Shown here piece by piece: positions 49,901 to 57,829 of a stretch of 64,000 bases of DNA. The stretch lies in the NCBI RefSeq assembly GCF_002367995.1, contig NZ_AP018207.1, forward strand, positions 6,026,646 through 6,090,645. The letters are read 5' to 3'. Both the position numbers and the translations under genes were made by a program. The stretch's first letter is position 1; every line of letters begins with the position of its first letter. The notes under the pieces were generated by a model. That model saw only the letters and a program-made list of their open reading frames with translations, had not been told where the DNA came from and ran no database searches. This DNA is from Calothrix brevissima NIES-22. Lineage in GTDB: Bacteria > Cyanobacteriota > Cyanobacteriia > Cyanobacteriales > Nostocaceae.

Positions 49901-50632
49901 GCTGAAGACATCACAGAACTGGAAAAAGTGGAGCAGATGAAAAGTGAGTTTATTGGTATAGTTAGTCACGAACTGCGCACGCCGTTAACAGCTATCCGCG
50001 CCTCATTAGGTTTATTAAACACTGGTATTTACGATAACAGACCAGAAAAATCCAAACGGATGATTGAGATAGCTGCAATTGATTGCGATCGCTTAGTCCG
50101 CCTAGTCAATGATATTCTTGACTTAGAACGCTTAGAATCAGGGCGGGCTGTGCTGCAAAAAAATACCTGCAATGCGGCTGATTTAATTGCCCAAGCTGTA
50201 GAGGGAGTCAAAGCGATCGCCAAACAACAGAATATTAGTTTTAATATTGATGCTCCCGATGTGCAAGTTTGGGCTGCGGCTGACGCAATTATTCAAACAC
50301 TGACTAATCTGTTTAGTAATGCTTTGAAATTTTCCCCTGCCGATGCCAGTATTGATGTCAGCATTCAACAGCAAAGCGATCGCGTACTCTTTCAAATTAG
50401 CGATCGCGGGCGCGGAATTCCCCCAGAAAAATTAGAACTCATCTTTGGCAGATTTCAGCAAGTAGATGCTTCAGACTCTCGCGATAAAGGCGGTACAGGC
50501 TTAGGCTTGGCAATTTGTCGCAGTATTATCGAACAACATAGCGGACAAATCTGGGCACAAAGTACCTTGGGTATAGGTAGCACTTTTTTCTTTACTCTAC
50601 CGTTACCATTAGAAAAAATATCCTGCTCCTAG
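46994..50632 (+). CDS. Multi-PAS/GAF histidine kinase, probable cyanobacteriochrome
   Basis: A 1212-residue hybrid sensor. Residues 1-105 hold four membrane helices (DUF4118/KdpD-type). A PAS domain spans about 125-245, a GAF about 262-420, then PAS domains about 430-555, 575-700, 720-845 and 855-975, with a coiled coil near 700-720. HisKA has SHELRTPL with phospho-acceptor His992. HATPase shows TLTNLFSNALKFSP (N box), DRGRGIPPE (G1) and GTGLGLAICR (G2). The GAF carries DPCL (Cys325) and NPCH (Cys353) 28 residues apart, as in DXCF cyanobacteriochromes, with ANVAVPVLYKDELWGLLIAHHC. No receiver domain and no response regulator adjacent. Bilin binding is inference. Confidence 0.92.
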   Translation: MRIYQKILPYGIAISSTAIALLLSIWLEFLLSQPISAFFYIAVIVSTWYAGLKPGLVTVVLSTIAIDYFLILPRYQIAIPQPDNLLRIGLFLMVALTINLLTSNFRQSTQKLQKLSQQLARENAKQLRMALSSAQMGMWDWDIVTGEIIWSPEQQQLFGWGVGKYDGTYETFTAYLHPEDRQEFHQALQQALQSQSILQHEYRIIQADGSIHWLEVRGQGFYDKSGEPVRMSGTVMAIDERKQAQITLQQQFEQQRLVMDITQRIRQSLNLQDILQTTVDEVRQFLKCDRAIVFQFAAHSNGIVVVESVAANCQAILSSQIYDPCLSREYIERFQQGLVTAKSDIYAGGINPCHVEMLASYQVRANVAVPVLYKDELWGLLIAHHCQAPREWQSSEIELLRQVASQVSIAIQQADLLVNLQTELAQRQEIEAALRQSEHRYRALVHASAQIVWRSNAQGMAIIAPQGWRKFTGQTLEECLGWGWLNCIHPDDRDRCAQLWQECYTNGTFYETEYRLRRKDGKYCDFAVRGVPILDAAGKISEWIGTCADITERKQAEIALHQSQIQLQQQLAEIENIYQSAPIGLNVLDTDLRFVRINQRLAEMNGFSMAEHIGLTVRELLPELADSAEQVLRSVLATGKPLLNVEITGETPAQPGVQRTWLESFLPLKDGDCIIGISTVCEEITERKRAEAELKQAKEELEVRVAERTAELITSNANLQRSESTLRSFFNSGAMLMGIVELYDNDILHISDNQTAAKFFGTTPEAMENQFASNLGVPQPIIDQWIDYYRQAQKIQAPVRFEYPHETVNGQRWLAATVSPITCIDKGYSKFSYIVEDITDAYRQARQRKRMEDALRESEEKFRQLAENIQAVFWMRDMQTQQIIYVSKTYETIWQRSCESIYEDISTWLDSIHPEDRVRVQTTFVEQLIPELSDIKYRIIRPDGSMLWIRDRAFPIKNEQGEIIRVTGIAEDITELEKVEQMKSEFIGIVSHELRTPLTAIRASLGLLNTGIYDNRPEKSKRMIEIAAIDCDRLVRLVNDILDLERLESGRAVLQKNTCNAADLIAQAVEGVKAIAKQQNISFNIDAPDVQVWAAADAIIQTLTNLFSNALKFSPADASIDVSIQQQSDRVLFQISDRGRGIPPEKLELIFGRFQQVDASDSRDKGGTGLGLAICRSIIEQHSGQIWAQSTLGIGSTFFFTLPLPLEKISCS

Positions 50633-50639
50633 TACCGCA

Positions 50640-50701
50640 AAGTCAAAAGTCAACAGTCAACAGTCAACAGTCAACAGTCAACAGTCAACAGTCAACAGTC
50701 A
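50640..50701. repeat. STRR array (AGTCAAC heptads)
   Basis: AGTCAAC repeated about eight times immediately after the histidine-kinase gene. One of the longest homogeneous arrays in the window. Confidence 0.9.
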
Positions 50702-50754
50702 AAGTGTAAATAAACCCAACTATAAGATTCCTATTTGATTTTTGAAAAAACTCA

Positions 50755-50854
50755 TACCAATTGGAAAAAAGAATGCGACAGATTGTAGGGGCACTGGCAA
50801 TGCCATGCCCTCTAGAATATTTTGATGTGTCGCAAAGATTATTGAAATTGGTAT
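50755..50854 (+). mobile_element. TACCAATT-family MITE-like element, copy C
   Basis: 100 bp: TACCAATTGG...AAGAATGCGACAGATTGTAG, the GGCACTGGCAATGCCATGCC hairpin, TAGAATATTTTGATGTGTCGC and ATTGGTA. The most complete copy; it aligns to copy D in reverse over its whole length. Confidence 0.88.
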
Positions 50855-50884
50855 CAGTACACTTTGATTACTTCTTCCCTGTTC

Positions 50885-51069
50885 GGGAGCATCCCAAATG
50901 TGCAAAAACGCCCTCACCCTATAAGGGTGGGGCTAGAAATACGAAGCCTGCCTACCCTTCGGGAACGTCTTCGACGAACGCAGGCTATCAAACTTTTAGC
51001 AAAAGAAGGCAGGCTTTGTTGGTATAGCAATACCCTAGAAGGGTATTGCTTCAAAATTGGGATGCTCCC
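50885..51069. mobile_element. MITE-like palindromic element, copy 2 (GGGAGCATCCC type)
   Basis: 185 bp bounded by GGGAGCATCCCAA / TTGGGATGCTCCC. The first 70 and last 70 bases match the copy at 15196-15356 nearly exactly. The middle differs: TACCCTTCGGGAACGTC- and GAACGCAGGC-type sequence replaces one GCCTGCC hairpin. Confidence 0.88.
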
Positions 51070-51129
51070 CCCTGTTCCCTCTCTATGTAAATAATTTCAC
51101 CGAATCAAAGCGGATTTCTATATCTGAAT

Positions 51130-51540
51130 TTAATTTATCGATTTTGAATTAAGTTTTCCTAAAATTACGCCTAATTGTATAGCTATCATGCCTATTATCA
51201 TACTGCCTAACCAATAGATTAAAGCTAATGTTGTATTGCCTTGTTCTATTTGGGTAAAAGTCTCTAATCCGTAAGTGGAAAACGTTGTATAAGCACCACA
51301 AAAACCAGTAGCAACAATTAAGCGAACTTCCGGTGAAATATTTTTCAACTTTTGCTCGTTTAAACTATAAAATAAAGCAATAATAAAACAACCTGTCACA
51401 TTAATAAAAAATGTTCCATAATAAGAAAAATCTTTACCAAAAGTAGATTTAATAAATTCAGTTATTAAATATCGCCCTACAGCCCCTGGCATGGCACCTA
51501 AAGAGATTGCCATGACAGTACGCAGAAAAGTATTTTGCAT
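51130..51540 (-). CDS. crcB: Fluoride exporter CrcB/Fluc, second of a tandem pair
   Basis: Fluoride channel/exporter subunit that lowers toxic cytoplasmic F-. It has 136 residues and four membrane helices. The signature GFCGAYTTFSTYGLET matches GFxGxxTTFSTF, and GAVGRYLITEF is the N-terminal motif. The dimer is built from two antiparallel subunits, so tandem pairs can form heterodimers. 36 bases separate it from the upstream crcB, in one operon. Confidence 0.95.
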   Translation of the reverse strand: MQNTFLRTVMAISLGAMPGAVGRYLITEFIKSTFGKDFSYYGTFFINVTGCFIIALFYSLNEQKLKNISPEVRLIVATGFCGAYTTFSTYGLETFTQIEQGNTTLALIYWLGSMIIGMIAIQLGVILGKLNSKSIN

Positions 51541-51576
51541 GATTAAGTTTCTGGCTACTAATTAATTACTTATTTA

Positions 51577-51984
51577 TCAATTATATAAACCGAGAATTAT
51601 CTGTGCTAAATTAGTACCCAATATAATACCAACTACCGCTAAAGTAGCGCTACCTACCCAATAAAGAATTGTGGCTTTCTGTTGACGATTGTTCCACAAG
51701 ATTAAGGTATCATATCCGTAAGTTGAGAAAGTTGTGTAAGCACCTAAAAAACCAGTTCTGACAAACAAATCTATCTCTGGTGGAAAGCCTTTAATTCCCT
51801 GAAATAAAGTGAAGAAAAACCCCATGAGTACACAGCCAGTAAAGTTGATAATAAAAGTGCCGTAAGGGAAGTTGGTACCTAAATATCTTTTACAAAATTC
51901 AGTCAGGTAATAGCGACTCACAGCACCAGGAATTGCACCAAGCGCGATCGCCAGCAAGCCCAATAAAGTAACATTTTGTAACAA
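51577..51984 (-). CDS. crcB: Fluoride exporter CrcB/Fluc, first of a tandem pair
   Basis: 135 residues, four membrane helices, GFLGAYTTFSTYGYDT in the same position as in its partner and GAVSRYYLTEF near the N-terminus. It is the promoter-proximal gene on the minus strand. No fluoride riboswitch could be recognised in the upstream 100 bases, which hold an ATTCGTA repeat instead. Confidence 0.95.
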   Translation of the reverse strand: MLQNVTLLGLLAIALGAIPGAVSRYYLTEFCKRYLGTNFPYGTFIINFTGCVLMGFFFTLFQGIKGFPPEIDLFVRTGFLGAYTTFSTYGYDTLILWNNRQQKATILYWVGSATLAVVGIILGTNLAQIILGLYN

Positions 51985-52349
51985 TTAACAAAACCCCTTA
52001 GGTAATTAATTAATAATTCGTAATTCGTAATTCGTAATTCGTAATTACGGGTATATAGTGCCAAGCTAGCCTCTCATGAGAAAATCTCACAACCAAACAT
52101 TACAGTAGTTTTCATGTATTTATACCACACGCTAATATCTGTATTTCTTTGTTCCTTTGCGTCTTTGCGCCTTTGCGTGAGATATAAAGATGTGGTTCAT
52201 TTAGCTGAAAATCGCTGTAAAATATCTCTTTCCTAGTCCCATGCCCAATGCCCCATGCCCAATGCCCCATGCCCCTATTTAGCAATCTTGAATTAGTTGG
52301 GGTTTAAATCCGCAACTAATTCAACTACAAATTATTTCAACAGGACAAT
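51985..52349. repeat. Spacer with octamer and heptad repeats
   Basis: TAATTCG units (52012-52046), CTTTGCG units (52157-52182) and GGGGCAT-type heptads in reverse (52239-52275). No gene. Confidence 0.8.
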
Positions 52350-54608
52350 TTACGCCAACAAAACTGCACCTGTCATTGCTTCTTCGCGTTTTTGCATTTC
52401 CAGATCTCCGTTACCGTTTAATTCGGATTCTGTAGCTGATAAATTGCCAAAAAAGTCGTAACGATCGAGTGCTTCTAAAATGCCCCAAGCATAATGCCCT
52501 TGAGCAAAATAAACTTGGGGATAGCTACGCAACTTTTCTAATTCTGGGCTGTAATTGCCGACAACTACACCCAAAGTATTACCAGCTAGCATAGTTTCAT
52601 CGTTACCGGATGCACCTGCAACTAAAAAGCGTTTGATTGGTAATCCCCACTTTAAAGCACAATAACGAATCGCATCGCCTTTAGAAGCGCGAATTGGTAC
52701 CAAGTCAAGATACATATTGTGACTATAAATACCTTTAACATGGAGCTTATGCCGTCGCAAATGACGCATAATTTCTCGGTAACTGACAGATTTTTCTTCA
52801 TCAATAAAGTAGCTAATTTTGAACTTACCTTGACCTTCTGGAGGTTGTAACTTCACTCCTGGTAGTTCTGTCATTGCTTGGCGGATGGCGTCTGGTTGCC
52901 AATGATAGCTAATATGTCTTTGCCAGTTGATATCTGCAATTACCTGAGCGCCATAATAGATTTCGCTACCTGTAGAAACAATTAAGACATCGGGCATGGG
53001 AAACCGATATTCTTCTAACATTTCTAGAGAACTTTGTAAGTTGCGTCCGGTAGCAATGCCTACACCAGTGGTTTCGCCTTCGTTATTGATGCGATCGATT
53101 AATTGTTGTAGTGCCTCTGGGTCACCTAATAAGGTATTATCAATTTCGCAAACCAAAAAGCGATCGGCTGTTGGTAGGCGGTTTTTCTCAGGAACGTTCC
53201 AATCATTCAGACTGCTAGCTGGGCCTAATCGCAACGGACTCAGCAGAGATTGGACTCGGCGTTGGGGTAGTTGACGCACATATTCTAAATAGCGCTCAAC
53301 GTGGGTTTCCCAAGAGAAATTTTCTCGGACTCGACTCAAACCATTACTAGACCAACCTTCCCATTTTTGCGTATCGGTGAGGGCGGTACGCAATGCAGCT
53401 TGAATTTCGGAAATATTGAGCGGATCGATTAACAAACCATTCTCGCAAGCGGCGATAATATCTCGCGGCCCGCCATCTGATGTAGCAATAATCGGCACAC
53501 CACAGGCTGTAGCTTCGATTAAGGTTAAACCAAATGGTTCTGTTAAGGCGGGATTGATAAATACTCCGCGCGTTTTGGCTAGCAATCGATAGAGTTCAGG
53601 GACTTCATCAGATCCGTGATGTTTGGGATAAGCAATGTGACCGTAAAGGTCATAACGGTCAATTAATTGGAAAATTTCTGTCAGTACTTGACGCGGCCCC
53701 GATTCCATTGTTGTAATATCATCGCGGTTGCCTAAGATTAAGACTAGATTCGCTAGATGACGCAATTCTGGATCTTCACCATAGGCTTTGACTAAAGTAC
53801 CGACATTTTTGCGAATCGCTGGCCGGGAAAGCGCCATAATTATGGGCTTTTGTGGGTCTTTGAGAAATCGCTGCAAGTCTTGATATATCGGTGGTTCTTG
53901 CCAATTTTGCGGTACGGGGTAGAAGCGTTCGAGTACTACACCTGGGGGTATGACCACCATTCGTTGTGGTTGATAATGGTCGTAAATGTCATACTGCTGC
54001 GATACTTCTTGATAAGTACTGGCAATAATTAAAGCTGCGCTAGCTAATGTAGTTTCTTCGGCTTCAATTCTGGTATTGATATGATAATAATTTTCAATGA
54101 CTTCAGGTTTTGTTCCTTGTTCTAATAATCGTTGTTGCTTGACACGCCCTAAAGAGTGACCGGTATGCACTAGGGGAATACCTAACCAACCAGCTACGCG
54201 ACAACCTACATATCCTGCATCTGCATAATGGGTATGTATGACATGGGGTAATTTCCCAATTTGTCGCAGGTGTTTAAGTAACTCATCTGCAAAGTTATCT
54301 AAATGCGGCCAGAGAACTTCTTTACGCAGATAGCGCCGGGGTCCACAGTTTAAGCGGATAATTTGCGCTTTATCAGAAAGTACTTCTACAGGTTTGGCGT
54401 AGTCAGAACTAACTTTTGGATCGTTAACTAAACGGGTAACTAAGTCTACACGTTCTACTTGCGGGTTTTCCGCTAGGGCTTGCGCAAGTTCGAGGACATA
54501 TTTTATTTGTCCACCTGTGTCAGCATCTCGTCCTAATTCTAAATTATGACCTCGGATTAATCCATGAACGCTGACTAGTAGAATATACAACCCTGAGCTA
54601 TTTGACAT
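52350..54608 (-). CDS. sps: Sucrose-phosphate synthase with SPP-like domain
   Basis: Makes sucrose-6-phosphate from UDP- or ADP-glucose and fructose-6-phosphate. The 752 residues divide into a GT-B glycosyltransferase (about 1-460) and a C-terminal HAD-like sucrose-phosphatase domain (about 480-715). Motifs include GLIRGHNLELGRDADTGGQ at the N-terminus, VHTGHSLGR, LSRPAIRKN and NPALTEPFGLTLIEA (the E-x7-E motif). The phosphatase motif DxDxT reads E488-I-D490-N-T, so the nucleophilic Asp is Glu and the domain is probably not an active phosphatase, as for other cyanobacterial two-domain SPS. The gene is single; salt or nitrogen-fixation roles are known in the group but not shown here. Confidence 0.94.
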   Translation of the reverse strand: MSNSSGLYILLVSVHGLIRGHNLELGRDADTGGQIKYVLELAQALAENPQVERVDLVTRLVNDPKVSSDYAKPVEVLSDKAQIIRLNCGPRRYLRKEVLWPHLDNFADELLKHLRQIGKLPHVIHTHYADAGYVGCRVAGWLGIPLVHTGHSLGRVKQQRLLEQGTKPEVIENYYHINTRIEAEETTLASAALIIASTYQEVSQQYDIYDHYQPQRMVVIPPGVVLERFYPVPQNWQEPPIYQDLQRFLKDPQKPIIMALSRPAIRKNVGTLVKAYGEDPELRHLANLVLILGNRDDITTMESGPRQVLTEIFQLIDRYDLYGHIAYPKHHGSDEVPELYRLLAKTRGVFINPALTEPFGLTLIEATACGVPIIATSDGGPRDIIAACENGLLIDPLNISEIQAALRTALTDTQKWEGWSSNGLSRVRENFSWETHVERYLEYVRQLPQRRVQSLLSPLRLGPASSLNDWNVPEKNRLPTADRFLVCEIDNTLLGDPEALQQLIDRINNEGETTGVGIATGRNLQSSLEMLEEYRFPMPDVLIVSTGSEIYYGAQVIADINWQRHISYHWQPDAIRQAMTELPGVKLQPPEGQGKFKISYFIDEEKSVSYREIMRHLRRHKLHVKGIYSHNMYLDLVPIRASKGDAIRYCALKWGLPIKRFLVAGASGNDETMLAGNTLGVVVGNYSPELEKLRSYPQVYFAQGHYAWGILEALDRYDFFGNLSATESELNGNGDLEMQKREEAMTGAVLLA

Positions 54609-55131
54609 AGTGAATTCCTCAATATGATTGCATTCCAGCCTACGTAAAGCCTTGAATAGAGATGCCTGTTAACTGCTACAGGTAAATTACACATTATCCC
54701 AATATGAGCAGATTATAAAACAGATTTTCTGTCAGCAAAAATTGATATTACAACCAAGTTTTGCTATTGCCGTAGTAAAAAATCTAACATTTAATATGTA
54801 AAAGATACAACGGTTTTGAATAAAGTAGATTTGGAGTATAAGCACATAATTTACTAAAATGCTGGCAAATATCCAGCATTAAGATCAAACACTTCACAGA
54901 TTGATGGCGTTATATACCGGGATTTATTTGTTATTTAATATACTAAATATTATTTTTAGCTGAAACTTTCTTTTGTAATAGATTCAAGACTTAAGTATTT
55001 AAGTACAATAGAACATATTATTAAACAATGCGATCGCTAAATTTTACCCACAGTTAATACACAATTAAACAACAAAAAAGCGCTGCTATATTTCTAACAG
55101 CGCTTTTTTGTAGATATACATAACCCTATAA
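54609..55131. other. Spacer of about 520 bp upstream of SPS
   Basis: Region between the SPS start and the end of the COP23 gene, both reading leftward. A/T-rich, no gene. It holds the terminator at 55074-55109 and the SPS promoter, which cannot be pinned. Confidence 0.4.
55074..55109 (-). terminator. Rho-independent terminator of the COP23 gene (bidirectional form)
   Basis: Arms AAAAAAGCGCTG / CAGCGCTTTTTT with a 12-nt loop. T tracts exist in both directions. It lies 22 bases past the COP23 stop on the minus strand. Confidence 0.92.
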
Positions 55132-55926
55132 TTAACGGCGGAATCTATCGGGGTTGAGGCGAATGCCATTATTGGGTTGGCGAACGCTGGTTTGGCTGGT
55201 GGAACGGTTACGCAAAGCCACACCATTCTTTAATCCGCTACCAGTACCGCCATCTTTGCGATCGAGGAATGGTTTAAGATTGATACCACTTCTGGCGTTA
55301 GAAACTCGGTTACCACCTAAGGTTGTCCGAGTGAGGTTGTATAAATCGCCCCAACCGCTTTGTTGGTTGCGGTAGGTGTTGACGGCGATGGTTTGCTGGC
55401 CACTGTCGGCTGTGGTGAGGTTTTGGAAGATGCTATTGCGGACATTATAGGGGTCTTTGTCACGGGGTACGGTGAGAACAATACGACAGCTAGGGTTAGC
55501 TTCTGTGGTGACGCAGACAACGTTTTCGTTATTTAATCTCGTGACTTGCAGTTCTTGCAAACCATCGGGACGATAGGATTCTAAGCGACGAGCGATTGTT
55601 TCACAGCGTTTTGCCATATCCCAACCGCCACCCATATTTGCAGGTGCAGCCCAAGCAAAATATTGGCCTGGCTGACTTTGGGGTTGATACATGACTGTAT
55701 ATTGACCGTTATCAACTTGACAGCTAAAGCGCGTGTTACTATCAACTGGGGGTGTACCTGTGGCAGTATCTATGGGTACTGGTGTGCCTGTTGACGGGCC
55801 TGTAGAATCTGTGGGGACGACAACACCACCAGATGTATCAACTTGTGCAAGTGCTACGGAATTACCGAGAAAACAAGATAATCCTAAGCTACTCAAAAGT
55901 ACAAATTTCAAAGCGTGTGATGACAT
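55132..55926 (-). CDS. COP23-domain secreted protein
   Basis: A 264-residue protein with a signal peptide (hydrophobic residues 8-27, ending VALAQ). A Thr/Pro/Gly/Ser-rich linker (about 30-62) is followed by a COP23 (circadian oscillating protein 23) domain beginning TRFSCQVDNGQYTVMYQP, with FAWAAPANMGGGWDMAKRCETIARRLESYRPDGLQEL and three more cysteines (VVCVT, NPSCRIV). COP23 is a membrane-associated protein from Cyanothece whose level cycles daily; function unknown. A Gly/Asn/Arg-rich tail ends the protein. It follows the M48 gene by 68 bases on the same strand. Confidence 0.9.
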   Translation of the reverse strand: MSSHALKFVLLSSLGLSCFLGNSVALAQVDTSGGVVVPTDSTGPSTGTPVPIDTATGTPPVDSNTRFSCQVDNGQYTVMYQPQSQPGQYFAWAAPANMGGGWDMAKRCETIARRLESYRPDGLQELQVTRLNNENVVCVTTEANPSCRIVLTVPRDKDPYNVRNSIFQNLTTADSGQQTIAVNTYRNQQSGWGDLYNLTRTTLGGNRVSNARSGINLKPFLDRKDGGTGSGLKNGVALRNRSTSQTSVRQPNNGIRLNPDRFRR

Positions 55927-55994
55927 AAATCATCCTTTAGGGAAATAGGTATAGATTATTGATAGCTTCAGAGACGCAAAATTTTATTTTTAGT

Positions 55995-57641
55995 TCATCG
56001 TGAAGGCTGTTTTTTTTCTGCTTGTTCTTTCTTTTCTTTAAGTAGCTGCTTGACCTTGGCTTGAATTTGGCTGTGTCGTTCCACTCCTTCATAGGAGTAG
56101 CGGTTATAGTTGCTATTGGTAATCATATCTTCTAAATATCTGACGCGCTCACTACCTCCAGGATGAGAAGATAACCAACTGGGAGGAACATTTTTTTGTT
56201 GTTTTTCTAGGGTGACCATTAAGTTACGTAAGCCGTCAGCTGCATAACCTGTGGCGACAATTAAGCGCGTACCCAGGGTATCTGCTTGACGTTCCATATC
56301 GCGGCTGTAACTTAAGGCTGAGAGTTGACCGATAATGCCGCCTAATGGAAGATACTGAGTAATGTTGCCAACGAGATTTCCTTGGGTAACTAGTTGAAAG
56401 CCGTGGGATAAGACTACATGGGATAATTCATGGGCGATTAATCCAGCTAATTCGGCTTCAGAATTGGTTTTGGCGATCGCACCTGCATTAATAAATATTT
56501 TCCCACCAGGGAGCGCAAAGGCGTTGAGTTGTTCATCAGGAACGACAAAAAATTCATATTTAAATTCATTGCGTCCAGCGACTTTGGCGAGTTTCTGTCC
56601 GATTTCATTCGTATAGGCGACGACTGTCTCATCGGTAATTAGTTTGAGTTCTTCTTTAGCTTGTTTAGCTACTGATTCCCCAATGGATTCTTCACCACGT
56701 AAAAGTAAGATGGTAGAATCAAGGGCAGAAAATGGCCCGACTAAACTGCCTGTAACAGCGTAGCCTAAGGCACCAGTAATAATATTTGCGATCGCATTCC
56801 CGCGAATTTCTGCTTGAATATGGCTTTTATAACGTTTGAGATGAACTTCGGCTAAGTTGTTAAACTCCGCAGCTTGGGGATTTTTGGGGTTAAGAATTGC
56901 AAATTGACGGGCTGCTAAAGAAGCTTCCATCCATTTTTTCGCATCTGCAAGGGCTGTAACTCTAGCTTTGACTAATTCTGGTTGGTCTGGATAAAGAGAA
57001 GCTCCCCGTTCTAAGATATCTAAAGCTTGCTCAGTGCGATCGTATTGCTTGAGAACTTCCGCATATCTGATATGTCCGGGAATAAACTCCGGATACTGTT
57101 CCACCAATAATTGCAGAGGTACTAAAGTTCTCGATTGTAAATTCTTGGCTATCCCCGCTTCTGATTCCCGCCAGTAGACTTTTCCTGCTGGGGATAGTTG
57201 CGTTGGATCAATGATTGCTGGTTTGCGTTCCTGGGGTTGTGTCGTTTTGGCAAAAGGTTCTTTTAACTGACGATAAATTTTTTCTGCTTCGCCAATTTGT
57301 CCCGCCAAATACAGCTTATCTGCGGCGATAAATTGTTCCCGACGGGCGATTTCTTCCGGTGTCGGTGCTGGTTCTGTGGCTTCATCAGGCTTGGGTATAG
57401 GTGTTGGTGATGGTGTAGCCTCAGGAGAAGGGGTAGTTTGGGGGATGACAACAGGCTTAGGTGATTGGCGTTGTAAGACTTCGCGCAGATGTTCTTCGCG
57501 ACCTTGTTGTGAATTGGTTGAATTAGGCGCTTGGGCGGGAACGGGTGCTGTAGGTTGTGCGAGAATAATTAAAATCGAGGTTGCAAATGAGAGTAACACC
57601 CAGTTCAATGCTAATAGCAGAGACTTCTTAGTTCGTTTCAT
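55995..57641 (-). CDS. M48-family metallopeptidase with TPR-like region
   Basis: Zinc peptidase of 548 residues. An N-terminal membrane anchor/signal (residues 6-35) precedes a Pro/Thr/Glu-rich stretch (40-95). TPR-like helices follow (ADKLYLAGQIGEAEKIYRQL; YDRTEQALDILERGASLYPDQPEL), then the M48 domain from about residue 335 with HELSH at 404-408 as the zinc motif and the third ligand region RDMERQADTLG. Homologous to BepA-like peptidases that act on envelope proteins; periplasmic or lumen-facing by its anchor. The COP23 gene follows 68 bases downstream. Confidence 0.9.
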   Translation of the reverse strand: MKRTKKSLLLALNWVLLSFATSILIILAQPTAPVPAQAPNSTNSQQGREEHLREVLQRQSPKPVVIPQTTPSPEATPSPTPIPKPDEATEPAPTPEEIARREQFIAADKLYLAGQIGEAEKIYRQLKEPFAKTTQPQERKPAIIDPTQLSPAGKVYWRESEAGIAKNLQSRTLVPLQLLVEQYPEFIPGHIRYAEVLKQYDRTEQALDILERGASLYPDQPELVKARVTALADAKKWMEASLAARQFAILNPKNPQAAEFNNLAEVHLKRYKSHIQAEIRGNAIANIITGALGYAVTGSLVGPFSALDSTILLLRGEESIGESVAKQAKEELKLITDETVVAYTNEIGQKLAKVAGRNEFKYEFFVVPDEQLNAFALPGGKIFINAGAIAKTNSEAELAGLIAHELSHVVLSHGFQLVTQGNLVGNITQYLPLGGIIGQLSALSYSRDMERQADTLGTRLIVATGYAADGLRNLMVTLEKQQKNVPPSWLSSHPGGSERVRYLEDMITNSNYNRYSYEGVERHSQIQAKVKQLLKEKKEQAEKKQPSR

Positions 57642-57829
57642 GCTGGGGGTTGGGTTGTGAAAAATTTTTTCAGTCTAAATTTAGCTTTAAACCTTTGAGA
57701 CTCATGTAATTATACAGTTAGCCGCGACCTGCATTTTTGCGATCGCGGCTATTGATAAGCTATTGATTTAACGAAGGCGTAAGTCTGAGGTTAGTTCCTG
57801 CTATCTTCTGGCTTTTGCCTTTTTCTTGT

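Larger units (their letters stand above)
50702..51129. other. Spacer holding two MITE-like elements
   Basis: Between convergent histidine-kinase and crcB genes lie TACCAATT copy C (50755-50854) and GGGAGCATCCC copy 2 (50885-51069), separated by only 30 bases. No gene. Confidence 0.8.

Noticed and set aside
50640-50701. AGTCAAC array as a CRISPR
   Set aside because: The units are directly tandem with no unique spacers and no cas genes are near; it is an STRR.
51985-52100. Fluoride riboswitch upstream of the crcB pair
   Set aside because: I could not find the conserved crcB-motif pseudoknot segments by eye; the space is occupied by TAATTCG repeats.
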